Source of the DNA: Polyangiaceae bacterium
GTDB lineage: Bacteria; Myxococcota_A; Polyangia; Polyangiales; Polyangiaceae
Assembly (NCBI GenBank): GCA_016715885.1
Contig: JADJXL010000028.1
Location: 992,001-1,056,000, forward strand
Reading direction: 5' to 3'
DNA length: 64,000 bases
Below are positions 1-8,142 of this stretch, piece by piece. The notes beneath the pieces were generated by a model. That model was not told where the DNA came from. It saw only the letters and a program-made list of their open reading frames with translations, and did no database searches. A program made the translations under genes and the position numbers. Position 1 is the stretch's first letter. Every line of letters starts with the position of its first letter.

Positions 1-2
1 CG

Positions 3-743
3 GTGAAACCCGTGCAGGCGGATGCAAAACCCGTCACTGCAAAGCTCGTTTACGACACGGAAGCGGGTGTTCACACAGCCGAATTTCCGGCGCTCGATGC
101 GGATCTGACCGAAGTGACGTACGACGTGTCGGTCAAGGGAAAACCCATCAATGGAGCGCTGCACGTGCCGCGCGGTGGCACGCGCGAGCTCGTGGCAACT
201 GCGAAAGTAGCGGCCGAAGTGAAGATCCCCGAGGACAAGAAGGGGCCCAATGGGGGCATCATTCAAGTGGCCGGCGACGACGTGATCGAAGTCGTCGCAG
301 ACGCGAAATCGGGCGAAACGCGCGTCTACGTGCTCGATGACGATTTCAAACCGATTCCCGTCGGCAAGCGCAAAGTGAAGATCGCCGTCGTGGGAAGCGC
401 TCCTGAAACCGTGGAGCTGCAAGCCGAGCCGAAGGGGCTTTACTTCACGGGCAAACTTGCGGTGGTCAAGACAAACCCGCACAAAGTGACCGTCGTGCTG
501 CACGGCGAAAGCTCGCCGCAGCCTGTCGTGGTGCTTTGCCACCATCGGCCCGGCCGCGTGGTCGTGGTCGGTCATGGCGCGCCGGTCGTGGGCCTGTTCG
601 TCGCAACCGCTTGGGCGCCCGTCGTGGTGGTGAATCCGACGCCCGCCGTGATCGTCGTGGGCAAAGGCAAAGGCAAAGGCAAAGGCAAGTGGGGCTGGAA
701 AAAAGGCCGCGGCCACGGCGCGAAGGTGCACATCAAGTTTTGA
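3..743 (+). CDS. Hypothetical protein, 5' end cut by window edge
   Basis: The frame is open to the left edge of the window, so the GTG at position 3 is only the first codon visible and the true N-terminus probably lies upstream. The first 170 residues alternate charged and beta-forming segments, as in a secreted or periplasmic beta-rich protein. The tail is unusual: a Val/Pro/His-rich stretch, then a run of Gly-Lys dipeptides made by five 6-bp GGCAAA-type units at 660-689, then a Trp/Lys/Gly/His-rich basic end. No family is recognised. The basic tail could bind anionic surface polymer or nucleic acid, but this is a guess. The reading frame is convincing because it is long and has strong third-position GC. 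Confidence 0.6.
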   Translation: MKPVQADAKPVTAKLVYDTEAGVHTAEFPALDADLTEVTYDVSVKGKPINGALHVPRGGTRELVATAKVAAEVKIPEDKKGPNGGIIQVAGDDVIEVVADAKSGETRVYVLDDDFKPIPVGKRKVKIAVVGSAPETVELQAEPKGLYFTGKLAVVKTNPHKVTVVLHGESSPQPVVVLCHHRPGRVVVVGHGAPVVGLFVATAWAPVVVVNPTPAVIVVGKGKGKGKGKWGWKKGRGHGAKVHIKF

Positions 744-837
744 TTCGCCTGCGAAAAGTCTGACGACAGCGCTACGGCGTCTCGCAACGCCAACACGAAA
801 CTTGGCCCAGCCCTTCGCCCCATGAAAGGTCTGGGCC

Positions 838-2703
838 ATGCTCATCCGGCTCGCCCGGCCATCGTCGCTTCTCGCCGCACTTCTGGCGCTCGGTTCCCTC
901 GCCCTGCCCCGCTCTGCCTTGGCGTGGGTCGACGCTCGCGTTGCGGGCGACGACGTGCGCATCGACGTATCCAAAGACGGCTCGGCGCGCGTCGAGCACA
1001 AGATCACGCTGCGCATTTCGGGCGGCCCTTTGCGCGCGCTCGACCTGCGCGGCGTCGATGCCGACGCGATTCCGGAAACGGACGCGTACGTGGTCCCGGG
1101 ACGCGATGCAGCCTCGGGATCGCTCGCTCAGGCCGAGCCAGTGAGCGTCGAGATGCTTCCGCCTTCGCATCGCACGCAGGACGACGGCTCGAAAGAGCCT
1201 TCGGTCATGCGTGTTCGCTTCGATGCCGACAAGGGTTTGTCCCGGGGCGTCTTCGTGGTGTTCGTCCGGTACAAGACCGAGCTTTTTCGGCGTGGGCTCA
1301 TTCGTCGCGATGGATCGATGGCGCAGCTCCGTTGGTCTGGTTTGTCCTGGAACGATGGCTTCGATTCGGCCCGGGCAACGTTCATTCTTCCCGCGGGTCC
1401 AACCGAACCTCGGCCGGATGAATCGACGCCCGATGAAAGTGGGCAGCCCGGTGCAGAATCGCTACCAGCGTCGACGCTGTCGACATTGCGTCGAGGCACC
1501 GGGCGTGACGAGCTCGAGCTTTTGCGGCCGTACGCGCCCAAGGGTGAAGCGGTGCAATGGCTGGTTCGGTTCGATGCCCGAGCGCTCGAAGTGACGGCTG
1601 CAAAGCCGAAGACGGCCGATGCTCCCATGCCCCAGGCTCCTTCGTCGGTGACGCCGGCGCGAAGGGATTTCCTCTTTATTGGGGCAGGTCTCGTGTTTGT
1701 CCTGTATTCCCTCTTGGTTGCATTGAAGTCGCGCGAAGTCATCCGCACGACGGCTGCTGCAGGGGCAAAAGCGCGCCCATTGATTCCGCTTCCCGTGTAC
1801 GTTCGTTCGGTGGCTGCGGGGCTTTCGCTGACGGGTGGGCTCCTTCTGGAGCTCTTCATGCGCACGGGCACGCTGGGGGCCATTTTCGTGGCTTTTGCGG
1901 CGGCATTATCGATGCACCGAGCGCCAACGATTGCGCCTTCGTCACGATTGCGAGGGCCCGGCATGTGGCTGCCCATCACGGAAGAGGAAGCGTTTGCCCG
2001 TCCGCCGCGAAGAGCGGGCACATGGCTCGATAGCTCGACGCGCGCAGGAAAGGCGCTTCTTTTCATGAGCCTCGTGCTGCTCGGCGTAGCGGTATGGTTC
2101 GTGTCCGACCGGTCGATGTATCACGCCTATTTGCTCGGATTCGATGCGGTCGCCATTTTTGCGATTTTCTGCACGGGTCGTTTGTCCGACGTGCCGCTGG
2201 ATGCAGTTTCGTATGCAAAACCATTTCTGCAAAAGGTAGCGAAACGAATTCGCAAAGCAGCGCGCAAGACAGGCGACGATATTCGCATCATTCCACGCAT
2301 TCGCGTACCGGAAGGATCTGCCATACCGGACGAAATGCGTCTTGCGATCGTGCCGCGCGCGCCGCTCACGGGGTTCGTCGGACTGGAAGTCGGCGTGGTG
2401 CCCATTCCATCGCCGGCATCGGCGGTGCATTCGCCGGAAATGATTTTGCGCGTGACGACGGGCTCGCCGTGTGAAGAATCGATTGTAGCGATTGCCGAGC
2501 AAGGCAAGAGCCAACGTGGTCGGCGTTCGTCCGAGCGAGCCATTACATTGGCACCGCGCCTTCCGACGACGTGGATGACGGCGGACCTCGTGATGCGTCT
2601 CGTGACGGCACTTCGCGAAGCGCGCAAAGCGGAGGAGCGATCGGGCATTCGGCGCACGTCGCAAATGGGCGTCGAACAAGCAGGGGCCGCGCGAGTGGCT
2701 TGA
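838..2703 (+). CDS. Signal-peptide membrane protein of unknown function
   Basis: A 621-residue protein begins with a clear signal peptide (residues 1-29, ending SALA). An extracytoplasmic beta-rich domain follows (30-250), then a Pro/Ala linker. Membrane segments lie at about 277-297, 325-360 (probably two) and 405-447 (two). The last 170 residues are soluble, with several basic patches. The order of signal peptide, external domain, hydrophobic hairpins and cytoplasmic tail is reminiscent of DUF2207-type membrane proteins, but I see no diagnostic motif and do not assign the family. The ATG at 838 is chosen because the signal peptide starts exactly there. The gene stands alone, 66 bp before the toxin-antitoxin pair. 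Confidence 0.7.
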   Translation: MLIRLARPSSLLAALLALGSLALPRSALAWVDARVAGDDVRIDVSKDGSARVEHKITLRISGGPLRALDLRGVDADAIPETDAYVVPGRDAASGSLAQAEPVSVEMLPPSHRTQDDGSKEPSVMRVRFDADKGLSRGVFVVFVRYKTELFRRGLIRRDGSMAQLRWSGLSWNDGFDSARATFILPAGPTEPRPDESTPDESGQPGAESLPASTLSTLRRGTGRDELELLRPYAPKGEAVQWLVRFDARALEVTAAKPKTADAPMPQAPSSVTPARRDFLFIGAGLVFVLYSLLVALKSREVIRTTAAAGAKARPLIPLPVYVRSVAAGLSLTGGLLLELFMRTGTLGAIFVAFAAALSMHRAPTIAPSSRLRGPGMWLPITEEEAFARPPRRAGTWLDSSTRAGKALLFMSLVLLGVAVWFVSDRSMYHAYLLGFDAVAIFAIFCTGRLSDVPLDAVSYAKPFLQKVAKRIRKAARKTGDDIRIIPRIRVPEGSAIPDEMRLAIVPRAPLTGFVGLEVGVVPIPSPASAVHSPEMILRVTTGSPCEESIVAIAEQGKSQRGRRSSERAITLAPRLPTTWMTADLVMRLVTALREARKAEERSGIRRTSQMGVEQAGAARVA

Positions 2704-2768
2704 CGTGGGGATAGGCCAACGAGCACCGGCGAGGGGTTGCACACATTGTCGTGCACATGTAGGATCCG

Positions 2769-3011
2769 ATGATGGATGTTTCTGTAACGGAATTCCGAGC
2801 AAACTGCCTGGAACTCTTGCGTCGCGTTGCGAGTGGTGGCGAATCGATCGCGATCAAACGCGGGGGTAAGGTCGTCGCACGTCTGACACCTGCAGGATCC
2901 GAAGCAGAAACGCAGCCTAAGCCTTGGGAACGGCTTCGCGGGTCCGGCGAACTCTTGGCCAATCCAGGCGAATCTGTGCTTGATGAGCGCGAGTTCGAGG
3001 CTTTGCGATGA
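2769..3011 (+). CDS. Antitoxin, Phd/YefM-like (VapB partner)
   Basis: This 80-residue protein has the N-terminal signature of Phd/YefM-type antitoxins: a short beta strand, the helix TEFRANCLELLRRVASGGES, and the strand pair IAIKRGGKVVARLTP at about residues 25-39. The C-terminal half is acidic and probably disordered, as expected for the toxin-wrapping tail. The ATG at 2769 follows AGGA with a good spacing. The stop codon overlaps the start of the PIN-domain toxin by 4 bp (ATGA), the usual antitoxin-first, translationally coupled order. By analogy with the family it should bind its own promoter and neutralise the toxin. Confidence 0.88.
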   Translation: MMDVSVTEFRANCLELLRRVASGGESIAIKRGGKVVARLTPAGSEAETQPKPWERLRGSGELLANPGESVLDEREFEALR

Positions 3012-3412
3012 GGGTTCTACTGGACACTCACGTGTGGCTTTGGTGGTTACTAGGTTCCGATAAACTGCCAACGAGAGAACGAGATGAGCTCGATCGATTG
3101 GCATCGAGCAGTGCCTTGGGTATTGCAGCGGTGACTCTTTGGGAAACGCAGATGCTCCATGCAAAGAAGCGATTGACCTTGAATCGCTCCTTCAATAGCT
3201 GGATAAGAGACGCAGCGGCACCCAATGTCGTCCAAGTTCTTGCACTCGATGTCGATGTAGTCATCGCTCTCAACGAACTACCAGCCTCATTTCATGGCGA
3301 TCCCGCTGATCGGCTCATCGTAGCAACGGCAAGGGCACATAGGTTATCCCTCGCAACCCACGACACAGCCATACGCAGAAGTCGAGTTTCAACGTTATGG
3401 AAACCGGGGTGA
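3008..3412 (+). CDS. PIN-domain ribonuclease toxin, VapC-like
   Basis: A 134-residue PIN-domain protein that starts MRVLLDTHVWLWWL, a classic VapC opening. The acidic residues expected of a Mg-dependent PIN ribonuclease are visible: D6, E46, D98 and D101 in HGDPADRLIVATA, and D119 in THDT. The length is normal for the family. The start overlaps the antitoxin stop by 4 bp. VapC toxins usually cut tRNA or rRNA, and which target applies here cannot be read from the sequence. Nothing suggests inactivation. Confidence 0.9.
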   Translation: MRVLLDTHVWLWWLLGSDKLPTRERDELDRLASSSALGIAAVTLWETQMLHAKKRLTLNRSFNSWIRDAAAPNVVQVLALDVDVVIALNELPASFHGDPADRLIVATARAHRLSLATHDTAIRRSRVSTLWKPG

Positions 3413-3445
3413 TTCCAATCATGCTAATGAAGGCTTGCTCTTGAC

Positions 3446-3964
3446 ATGCCCCCCAAACCGTCCCAATCGCCCCCCCGCGGAGCCCGCATCGCCGCATTGG
3501 TCCTCCTTGTTGGATTGGGGCTGCTCGTCCTGGCGCAAGGTTCCCCGAGCAGTGCTCCGCCCGCAACCAGCACGGATAACGCTGCCGCCGCTCTTTCCGT
3601 CGATCCGGACACGATCGCTCCCCAGGGCAAAGCTCCGACAGCCGACCTGGCGGCATTGCTCAATGGCCTCACCCTGGGCAACGAATTCGACGGATGGAAA
3701 GTCGTCAACGTCTGGGCAACGAACGACAAGATCGTTTGGATTGAGCTTGGAAACGACAGGAGTTTCTTTTCGGTCGGCATCGCTTCCAAAGGGAAAGGCA
3801 ACCCTCCCCCACCGATACAGACCGATCTTTACGAAGTGGGCTACGGAATGGTGCGTCCAAAAGGTACATCCATTCCGCAGGACGTCCTTACGAAAGTAGC
3901 CGAACAAGTGGCCACGCGCATCCGCATGCGCGAGCGCGAAGTGCCCAAGCCAGCGGCGCTTTGA
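3446..3964 (+). CDS. Hypothetical membrane-anchored protein
   Basis: A 172-residue protein with a basic N-terminus and a single hydrophobic segment (about residues 15-33, ending near QGSP). A low-complexity Ser/Ala/Pro linker follows, and then a compact C-terminal domain of about 110 residues with a strand-rich core around GWKVVNVWATNDKIVWIEL. This suggests a signal anchor with the globular part outside the membrane. No family is recognised. It converges on the pseudouridine synthase gene. The 42-bp gap holds a weak inverted repeat (ATTGG/CCAAT) that might help termination in either direction. Confidence 0.65.
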   Translation: MPPKPSQSPPRGARIAALVLLVGLGLLVLAQGSPSSAPPATSTDNAAAALSVDPDTIAPQGKAPTADLAALLNGLTLGNEFDGWKVVNVWATNDKIVWIELGNDRSFFSVGIASKGKGNPPPPIQTDLYEVGYGMVRPKGTSIPQDVLTKVAEQVATRIRMREREVPKPAAL

Positions 3965-4006
3965 GCACCTCGACAATTGGTTTTTCCAGCCAATCCAAAA
4001 GCGCGC

Positions 4007-4957
4007 TCAGCCTTCCACTTGTCCCACGAGCGCCCCAATATCCGCCGGAAGCGGTGATTTCACCGTAAACGCCGGCACCGTCGCATCACCACCCCACGAT
4101 ATCAACGATGCGTGCAGCGCGTGCCGAGACAAACCTTCCGCGGCTGGACCGCCATACAGCCCATCCCCCACGAGCGGATGCCCAAGCGCCGCAAAATGCG
4201 CCCGAATCTGATGCCGCATCGCCTTGCCCGCTCGCGCCTCGACCAACGCATATCCCGCATGCTCGGATACTTTCGTAAACGTCGTCCGCGCAGGCCTCGG
4301 CGCATATCGCGCCACATCACGCGGATGCACGCACGCAAGAACGCGCCGCCGGTCCTTCGGATGCGGCGCTAGCGGTATCTCGATGGTCCCGGATTCGGGC
4401 AAATCCTTCGCCTCGCACACGAGCAGATACCGCTTGTCGATTCGTTCCTCTTTGATGGCTTTCGTCAATACATCGAATGCATCCTTCGTCCGAGCGGCCA
4501 TCACGAGGCCACTCGTTTCCGTATCCAATCGATGACAAAGACCCGGCTCACGCGGGGAAAAACCAATGTTTGCGCATTCGGGATACCGAGCCAAAAGCGC
4601 ATTCGCAAGCGTCCCCGTCTCCCCCGGTTCGAGCGGCGCCGATGGCTGCCCCGCCGGTTTGTCGAAAATCAATACCTCGTCCGTCTCGTACACCACCACG
4701 AGCGGCAAGGCCGGATCAGGCACCGCCGCCTGACTCTGCGCCTCGGGAGCCACGTCGATCGATACGACATCGCCCGCTTTCGCCACGTCCCCCTTCGCTA
4801 CGCGTCGCCCACGTTCGGCCCCGCCGTCGTGAACGCGCACCTTGCCGCCCTCGAAAAGCCGCTTCGCTCCCGCTCGACCCAGCGCCGGAACGGCTTGAAG
4901 CAAAAGTTTGTCCAGGCGAACACCAGCTTGTTCTTCGTTCACGGCGAATTTGATCAT
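4007..4957 (-). CDS. RluA-family RNA pseudouridine synthase
   Basis: A 316-residue protein with an N-terminal S4 RNA-binding domain (about residues 10-70, including VRLDKLL and a lysine-rich second helix) and a pseudouridine synthase domain. The catalytic motif HRLDTETSGLVM lies at 142-153, with D145 as the expected catalytic aspartate. The later family elements are present: GYALVEARAGKAMRHQIRAH and HPLVGDGLYGG. The enzyme should isomerise specific uridines in rRNA or tRNA. RluC, RluD and RluA cannot be told apart here, so no symbol is given. It is a single gene 49 bp downstream of the stop of the next minus-strand gene, so co-transcription is possible. Confidence 0.92.
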   Translation of the reverse strand: MIKFAVNEEQAGVRLDKLLLQAVPALGRAGAKRLFEGGKVRVHDGGAERGRRVAKGDVAKAGDVVSIDVAPEAQSQAAVPDPALPLVVVYETDEVLIFDKPAGQPSAPLEPGETGTLANALLARYPECANIGFSPREPGLCHRLDTETSGLVMAARTKDAFDVLTKAIKEERIDKRYLLVCEAKDLPESGTIEIPLAPHPKDRRRVLACVHPRDVARYAPRPARTTFTKVSEHAGYALVEARAGKAMRHQIRAHFAALGHPLVGDGLYGGPAAEGLSRHALHASLISWGGDATVPAFTVKSPLPADIGALVGQVEG

Positions 4958-5006
4958 CTCTCAGCCTCCAACGGCATCCCGAACAGCTCTGTCCCGCCCG
5001 CTCGAA

Positions 5007-6380
5007 CTACTGCCATACGCCGCTGCACATTAGTCCCATCACGGGCGCACGCCGCTCCCCTGCACGACTTTCCCCAATCAATCCGAACATGGGCACCGGC
5101 AGTTGCATGTCTGCCTTCTTCTTCGGCTTTGCCGCAACGGCCACCTTCGGACGCATCGCATACCACCCAATCGCCCCACCCAGGATCGCCATCCCACCGG
5201 TGATCCCAAGCCAAATGCGCTGCTGCGTCGGCGTGGGAGCGTCGAGCAAGAGCGGGCTGCCAAGCGCCGCACCACCCAAGCCCCCCATGAGCACCCCGAG
5301 ATCGACCCCGACGACACGCGTCGTCGACGGCCGCAAATGCAAGCTCAGCGCCGCAGCACCGAGCCACCCGAGACCTGCACCATACCCGAGTCCCGCCATC
5401 GGCAACGTCCCCACATCGCCTCGGACAAACGCTTCCGCAATGCCGCCGAAGACGAGGCCCAAGCCTGCACCAGAATGCGCCATTGCCGCATCGCCCTCGG
5501 ACGCTCCCCGCCACGCAAGCCCAAGCGTTGCGAGAGACAAACCCGTCGCCGATGCAACGAGACCCGCCGTCCACTGCTCACCCTCGTGAACGGCTCCTCG
5601 AGGCTGCGGTGCGTACGCGCCAAACCTGCTCGCATGAATCAAGTGTCCTGCGAGCGTCGGCCACCACGCGCCCGACGCGAGAAACCATGCGTCGCCAACA
5701 CCAATGTCCCACTCCTCCGCCGCAAGAACCGACGCGACGAGTCCCCCGCCTGCGCCCACGGCGAGCAGTGGGTACAAGAGGCGCGGATCATCCGAACCAC
5801 TCGCACGCTGAATCGAATAGCCGACGAGTCCCCCGAAAAGCGTCGCGTTGATCGCGAGCGCCGTCTTCCCAACGCTCCTCGCCGGCACCGTCAGCGAGCC
5901 CTTGCGCTCGGCAGCAGCCCGCTTCGTCTCGGCTGCTCGCTCGCTCCGATCCGTCACGAGATCGCGAAGCATCACGACGGCCCGAAGCTCTAGATCCGCA
6001 CGCGCGACTCGCTCCACGCGCACGACGAGTTTTCGCGATCCCGGCTCCGCAAGCAGCAGCCGCAACTCGATGTCACCATCACGCTCGCGAATGCTTGGTG
6101 CAATCAACATCGCTCGCATCGCTTCGGCCGATGCAACGAGATCGATTTCATCATCGGGAGCGGCACCACGCCTGCCGAGATCGAGTGACAAACCGAGGTC
6201 TTGCGCGGTGTCGGCGAGGAGCACGTCGAGCTGTCCGGCGATCGTTTGAAGCTCGGAGAGCTCCGCTGCGGAGGGGTCGCCCAATATTTTGGCTGCAAAC
6301 AATGCCGTCGCGTTGCGCTTGGCTTCGGCCGCCGATGCATCGGGCAGAGGGACGCTTGGTGCTGCAACGGATGTGCGCAC
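5007..6380 (-). CDS. Glycine-rich membrane protein; true start probably further upstream
   Basis: The GTG at 6380 gives 457 residues. The in-frame codons just upstream, from a CTG at 6434, read as a near-perfect signal peptide: two arginines, then a Leu/Ala core, then SVAA. Translation therefore probably starts there, overlapping the TGA of the upstream barrel gene. Residues 1-170 (from GTG) form a soluble helical and strand domain. From about residue 175 to 430 there are repeated Gly/Ala/Leu-rich hydrophobic segments, which look like a polytopic membrane region or small-residue helical bundle. No family is recognised. It lies directly behind the outer-membrane barrel gene and is probably its functional partner. 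Confidence 0.65.
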   Translation of the reverse strand: MRTSVAAPSVPLPDASAAEAKRNATALFAAKILGDPSAAELSELQTIAGQLDVLLADTAQDLGLSLDLGRRGAAPDDEIDLVASAEAMRAMLIAPSIRERDGDIELRLLLAEPGSRKLVVRVERVARADLELRAVVMLRDLVTDRSERAAETKRAAAERKGSLTVPARSVGKTALAINATLFGGLVGYSIQRASGSDDPRLLYPLLAVGAGGGLVASVLAAEEWDIGVGDAWFLASGAWWPTLAGHLIHASRFGAYAPQPRGAVHEGEQWTAGLVASATGLSLATLGLAWRGASEGDAAMAHSGAGLGLVFGGIAEAFVRGDVGTLPMAGLGYGAGLGWLGAAALSLHLRPSTTRVVGVDLGVLMGGLGGAALGSPLLLDAPTPTQQRIWLGITGGMAILGGAIGWYAMRPKVAVAAKPKKKADMQLPVPMFGLIGESRAGERRAPVMGLMCSGVWQ

Positions 6381-6430
6381 GAGACATGCCGTCGCGAGCG
6401 CTAGAGCGAGTGAACCGAGACAGCGACGTA

Positions 6431-8014
6431 TCAGAACATCACCACGCCACTCGCGAAGACATCGAACGTGTTGCTGTCACTGACGTAAAAGCGCCGTCCG
6501 ATGGCGTTGATGACCGGACGATAATTCGGGTTCGGAATGCCCGTGGCCGAGATCGTTCCACCATCGAACTCACTGCCGCTCTTGCACGGACCCGCTGCAC
6601 CCGGATTGTCCTTGAAGTTGGGATTGCACGGCTGATCGCCGGTGATCCCGTGACGCTGATCGTGCTGGAAACCCATCCCGAGCGTGAACTTGACGTATTC
6701 GCTCGCTTGCCACGTGACGGATGCTTGTCCGCGGATCGTCGAATACTGCTGCACGTCGGTCAAACCCGTCACGTACGTCTTTTGCGATTGCTCGTCGATG
6801 ACCGAAAAAGGCTCACGTGGAGCGCTCGGCATGGGGTTCGCGACGAAGTTGGGGTTTTCCCGGTAGCGCGCCCATTGAGGTACGCGGAGCGAGTTCGCGG
6901 CGCTCGAACCAAGCGCGTCGAAGAGCTCCGAGTAATCACGGCCTTCGGACGTGTACTTGCCTTGCACGCGCATGTCGATCGTGAGTCGCCCGAACTTCTC
7001 GCGGTTTTCCCAAGGAATGACCATGAGACCAAGCGTCATCGTTCCCGAGATCGGAGGACGATTCACGAGCGACCCCTGAAGGTCCGTGATCCCGTAGTCG
7101 GACGAAGATTGTTGGAACTCAAAGAGTGCGGAAAAACCACCGTACGGTTCGACGTACTTGATGCGCTTCGACACGAGCGTGTGCACTTCGAGGCCAATCG
7201 TGCCGCGCGTGACGCCCGGCTGTCGTTCGCCCACGTCGAAGCCTTCGAGATCCCCATCTCGTTGACCGTCTCGATCGATGTCCGACGGCTGCGCACATTG
7301 CAGTTGCCCCGTAGCAGGTTGCGTGTTGCACGCATGCATCGGTTCACCGAGCGCAAAGCGACCTTCCACGCCGAAGAGCAACGTGGGCTTGGTGCGATCA
7401 CGCGCCTGGTTCATGAAGGCGCTCGTGTCGATACCCACCGCGAGGTACTCGAGGCCGCTGCGATCCGGTGACTTGAACGGAAGCGAGAAAAGCTGTTCCC
7501 CAGGCGCGCCTTGAAGCACCACGGATTGCGCTTGATCGCTGCCGTCGAGCGCCGTGAGCTCGCGCGTGTTGCTGAGGATGATGGGCAGACGGAAGTAGAG
7601 CGCGAGGTCTTTGTAGAGACCGACGTCGACGCGTGGAATGAGGCGCGATGTCGACTCGGAATACGCCGCGACGTTGAGCAAGCTCGACGTGAAACCGCCC
7701 GAGGTGAGACCAGGCCCGAAGATGTTGGTCTCGCGCTGGATCTTCGCGGACTTGGAGGAGAATTGAAAGCCGAGGCTCACAGCGATGTCGAACGGATCGC
7801 CATCATCGAAGGCATCGATCACGTTCACCACTTCGCCTGGCTCTTGCATGATCCGCGGCTCGGTAGCACTGCGCGGTTCGTCCGCGCGCGCCACTTGTGC
7901 ATCGAGCGATGCTACGAGCGCAAAAGATGCCGCAAGAAGTGCGGACATACCGCGGACACGACGTCCGAGGCAAAGCCCCATGCCCCTGTGATCGCAGACC
8001 GTTCCGCCTTCCAT
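6431..8014 (-). CDS. Putative outer-membrane beta-barrel protein
   Basis: A 527-residue secreted protein with an N-terminal signal sequence (hydrophobic core ALLAASFALVASLDAQVARA, about residues 25-44). The rest alternates short amphipathic strands with polar loops, has many aromatic residues at strand ends and ends in phenylalanine, all typical of outer-membrane barrels. A calcium-loop-like acidic stretch (DIDRDGQRDGDLEG) lies near residue 255. The first 20 residues before the hydrophobic core are unusually long, so an internal Met (GMSALLAA, about residue 23) is a better start. The stop codon overlaps the probable start of the downstream membrane protein. The family is unknown, and a transport, porin or assembly role is inferred only from architecture. 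Confidence 0.72.
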   Translation of the reverse strand: MEGGTVCDHRGMGLCLGRRVRGMSALLAASFALVASLDAQVARADEPRSATEPRIMQEPGEVVNVIDAFDDGDPFDIAVSLGFQFSSKSAKIQRETNIFGPGLTSGGFTSSLLNVAAYSESTSRLIPRVDVGLYKDLALYFRLPIILSNTRELTALDGSDQAQSVVLQGAPGEQLFSLPFKSPDRSGLEYLAVGIDTSAFMNQARDRTKPTLLFGVEGRFALGEPMHACNTQPATGQLQCAQPSDIDRDGQRDGDLEGFDVGERQPGVTRGTIGLEVHTLVSKRIKYVEPYGGFSALFEFQQSSSDYGITDLQGSLVNRPPISGTMTLGLMVIPWENREKFGRLTIDMRVQGKYTSEGRDYSELFDALGSSAANSLRVPQWARYRENPNFVANPMPSAPREPFSVIDEQSQKTYVTGLTDVQQYSTIRGQASVTWQASEYVKFTLGMGFQHDQRHGITGDQPCNPNFKDNPGAAGPCKSGSEFDGGTISATGIPNPNYRPVINAIGRRFYVSDSNTFDVFASGVVMF

Positions 8015-8142
8015 GTCGAACCTTTCCGTTCGACGGACGCTAGCGGCGTACGTGGTGATATGTCAATCGGATCGAGCGTCATTCGCAACGGCGGCTCGAC
8101 ATCCGCACAGTACCCGAGCCGCTGGGCGTAACGAGGACCGCT

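Noticed and set aside
3966..3995. ATTGG/CCAAT inverted repeat between two convergent genes
   Set aside because: The stem is only 5 bp with a 9-nt loop and no T-run, too weak to call a terminator.
6095..7471. 458-codon open frame on the plus strand
   Set aside because: It lies antisense to the barrel and membrane-protein genes, has no plausible domain and reads as an Arg/Val-rich artefact of high-GC codon bias.
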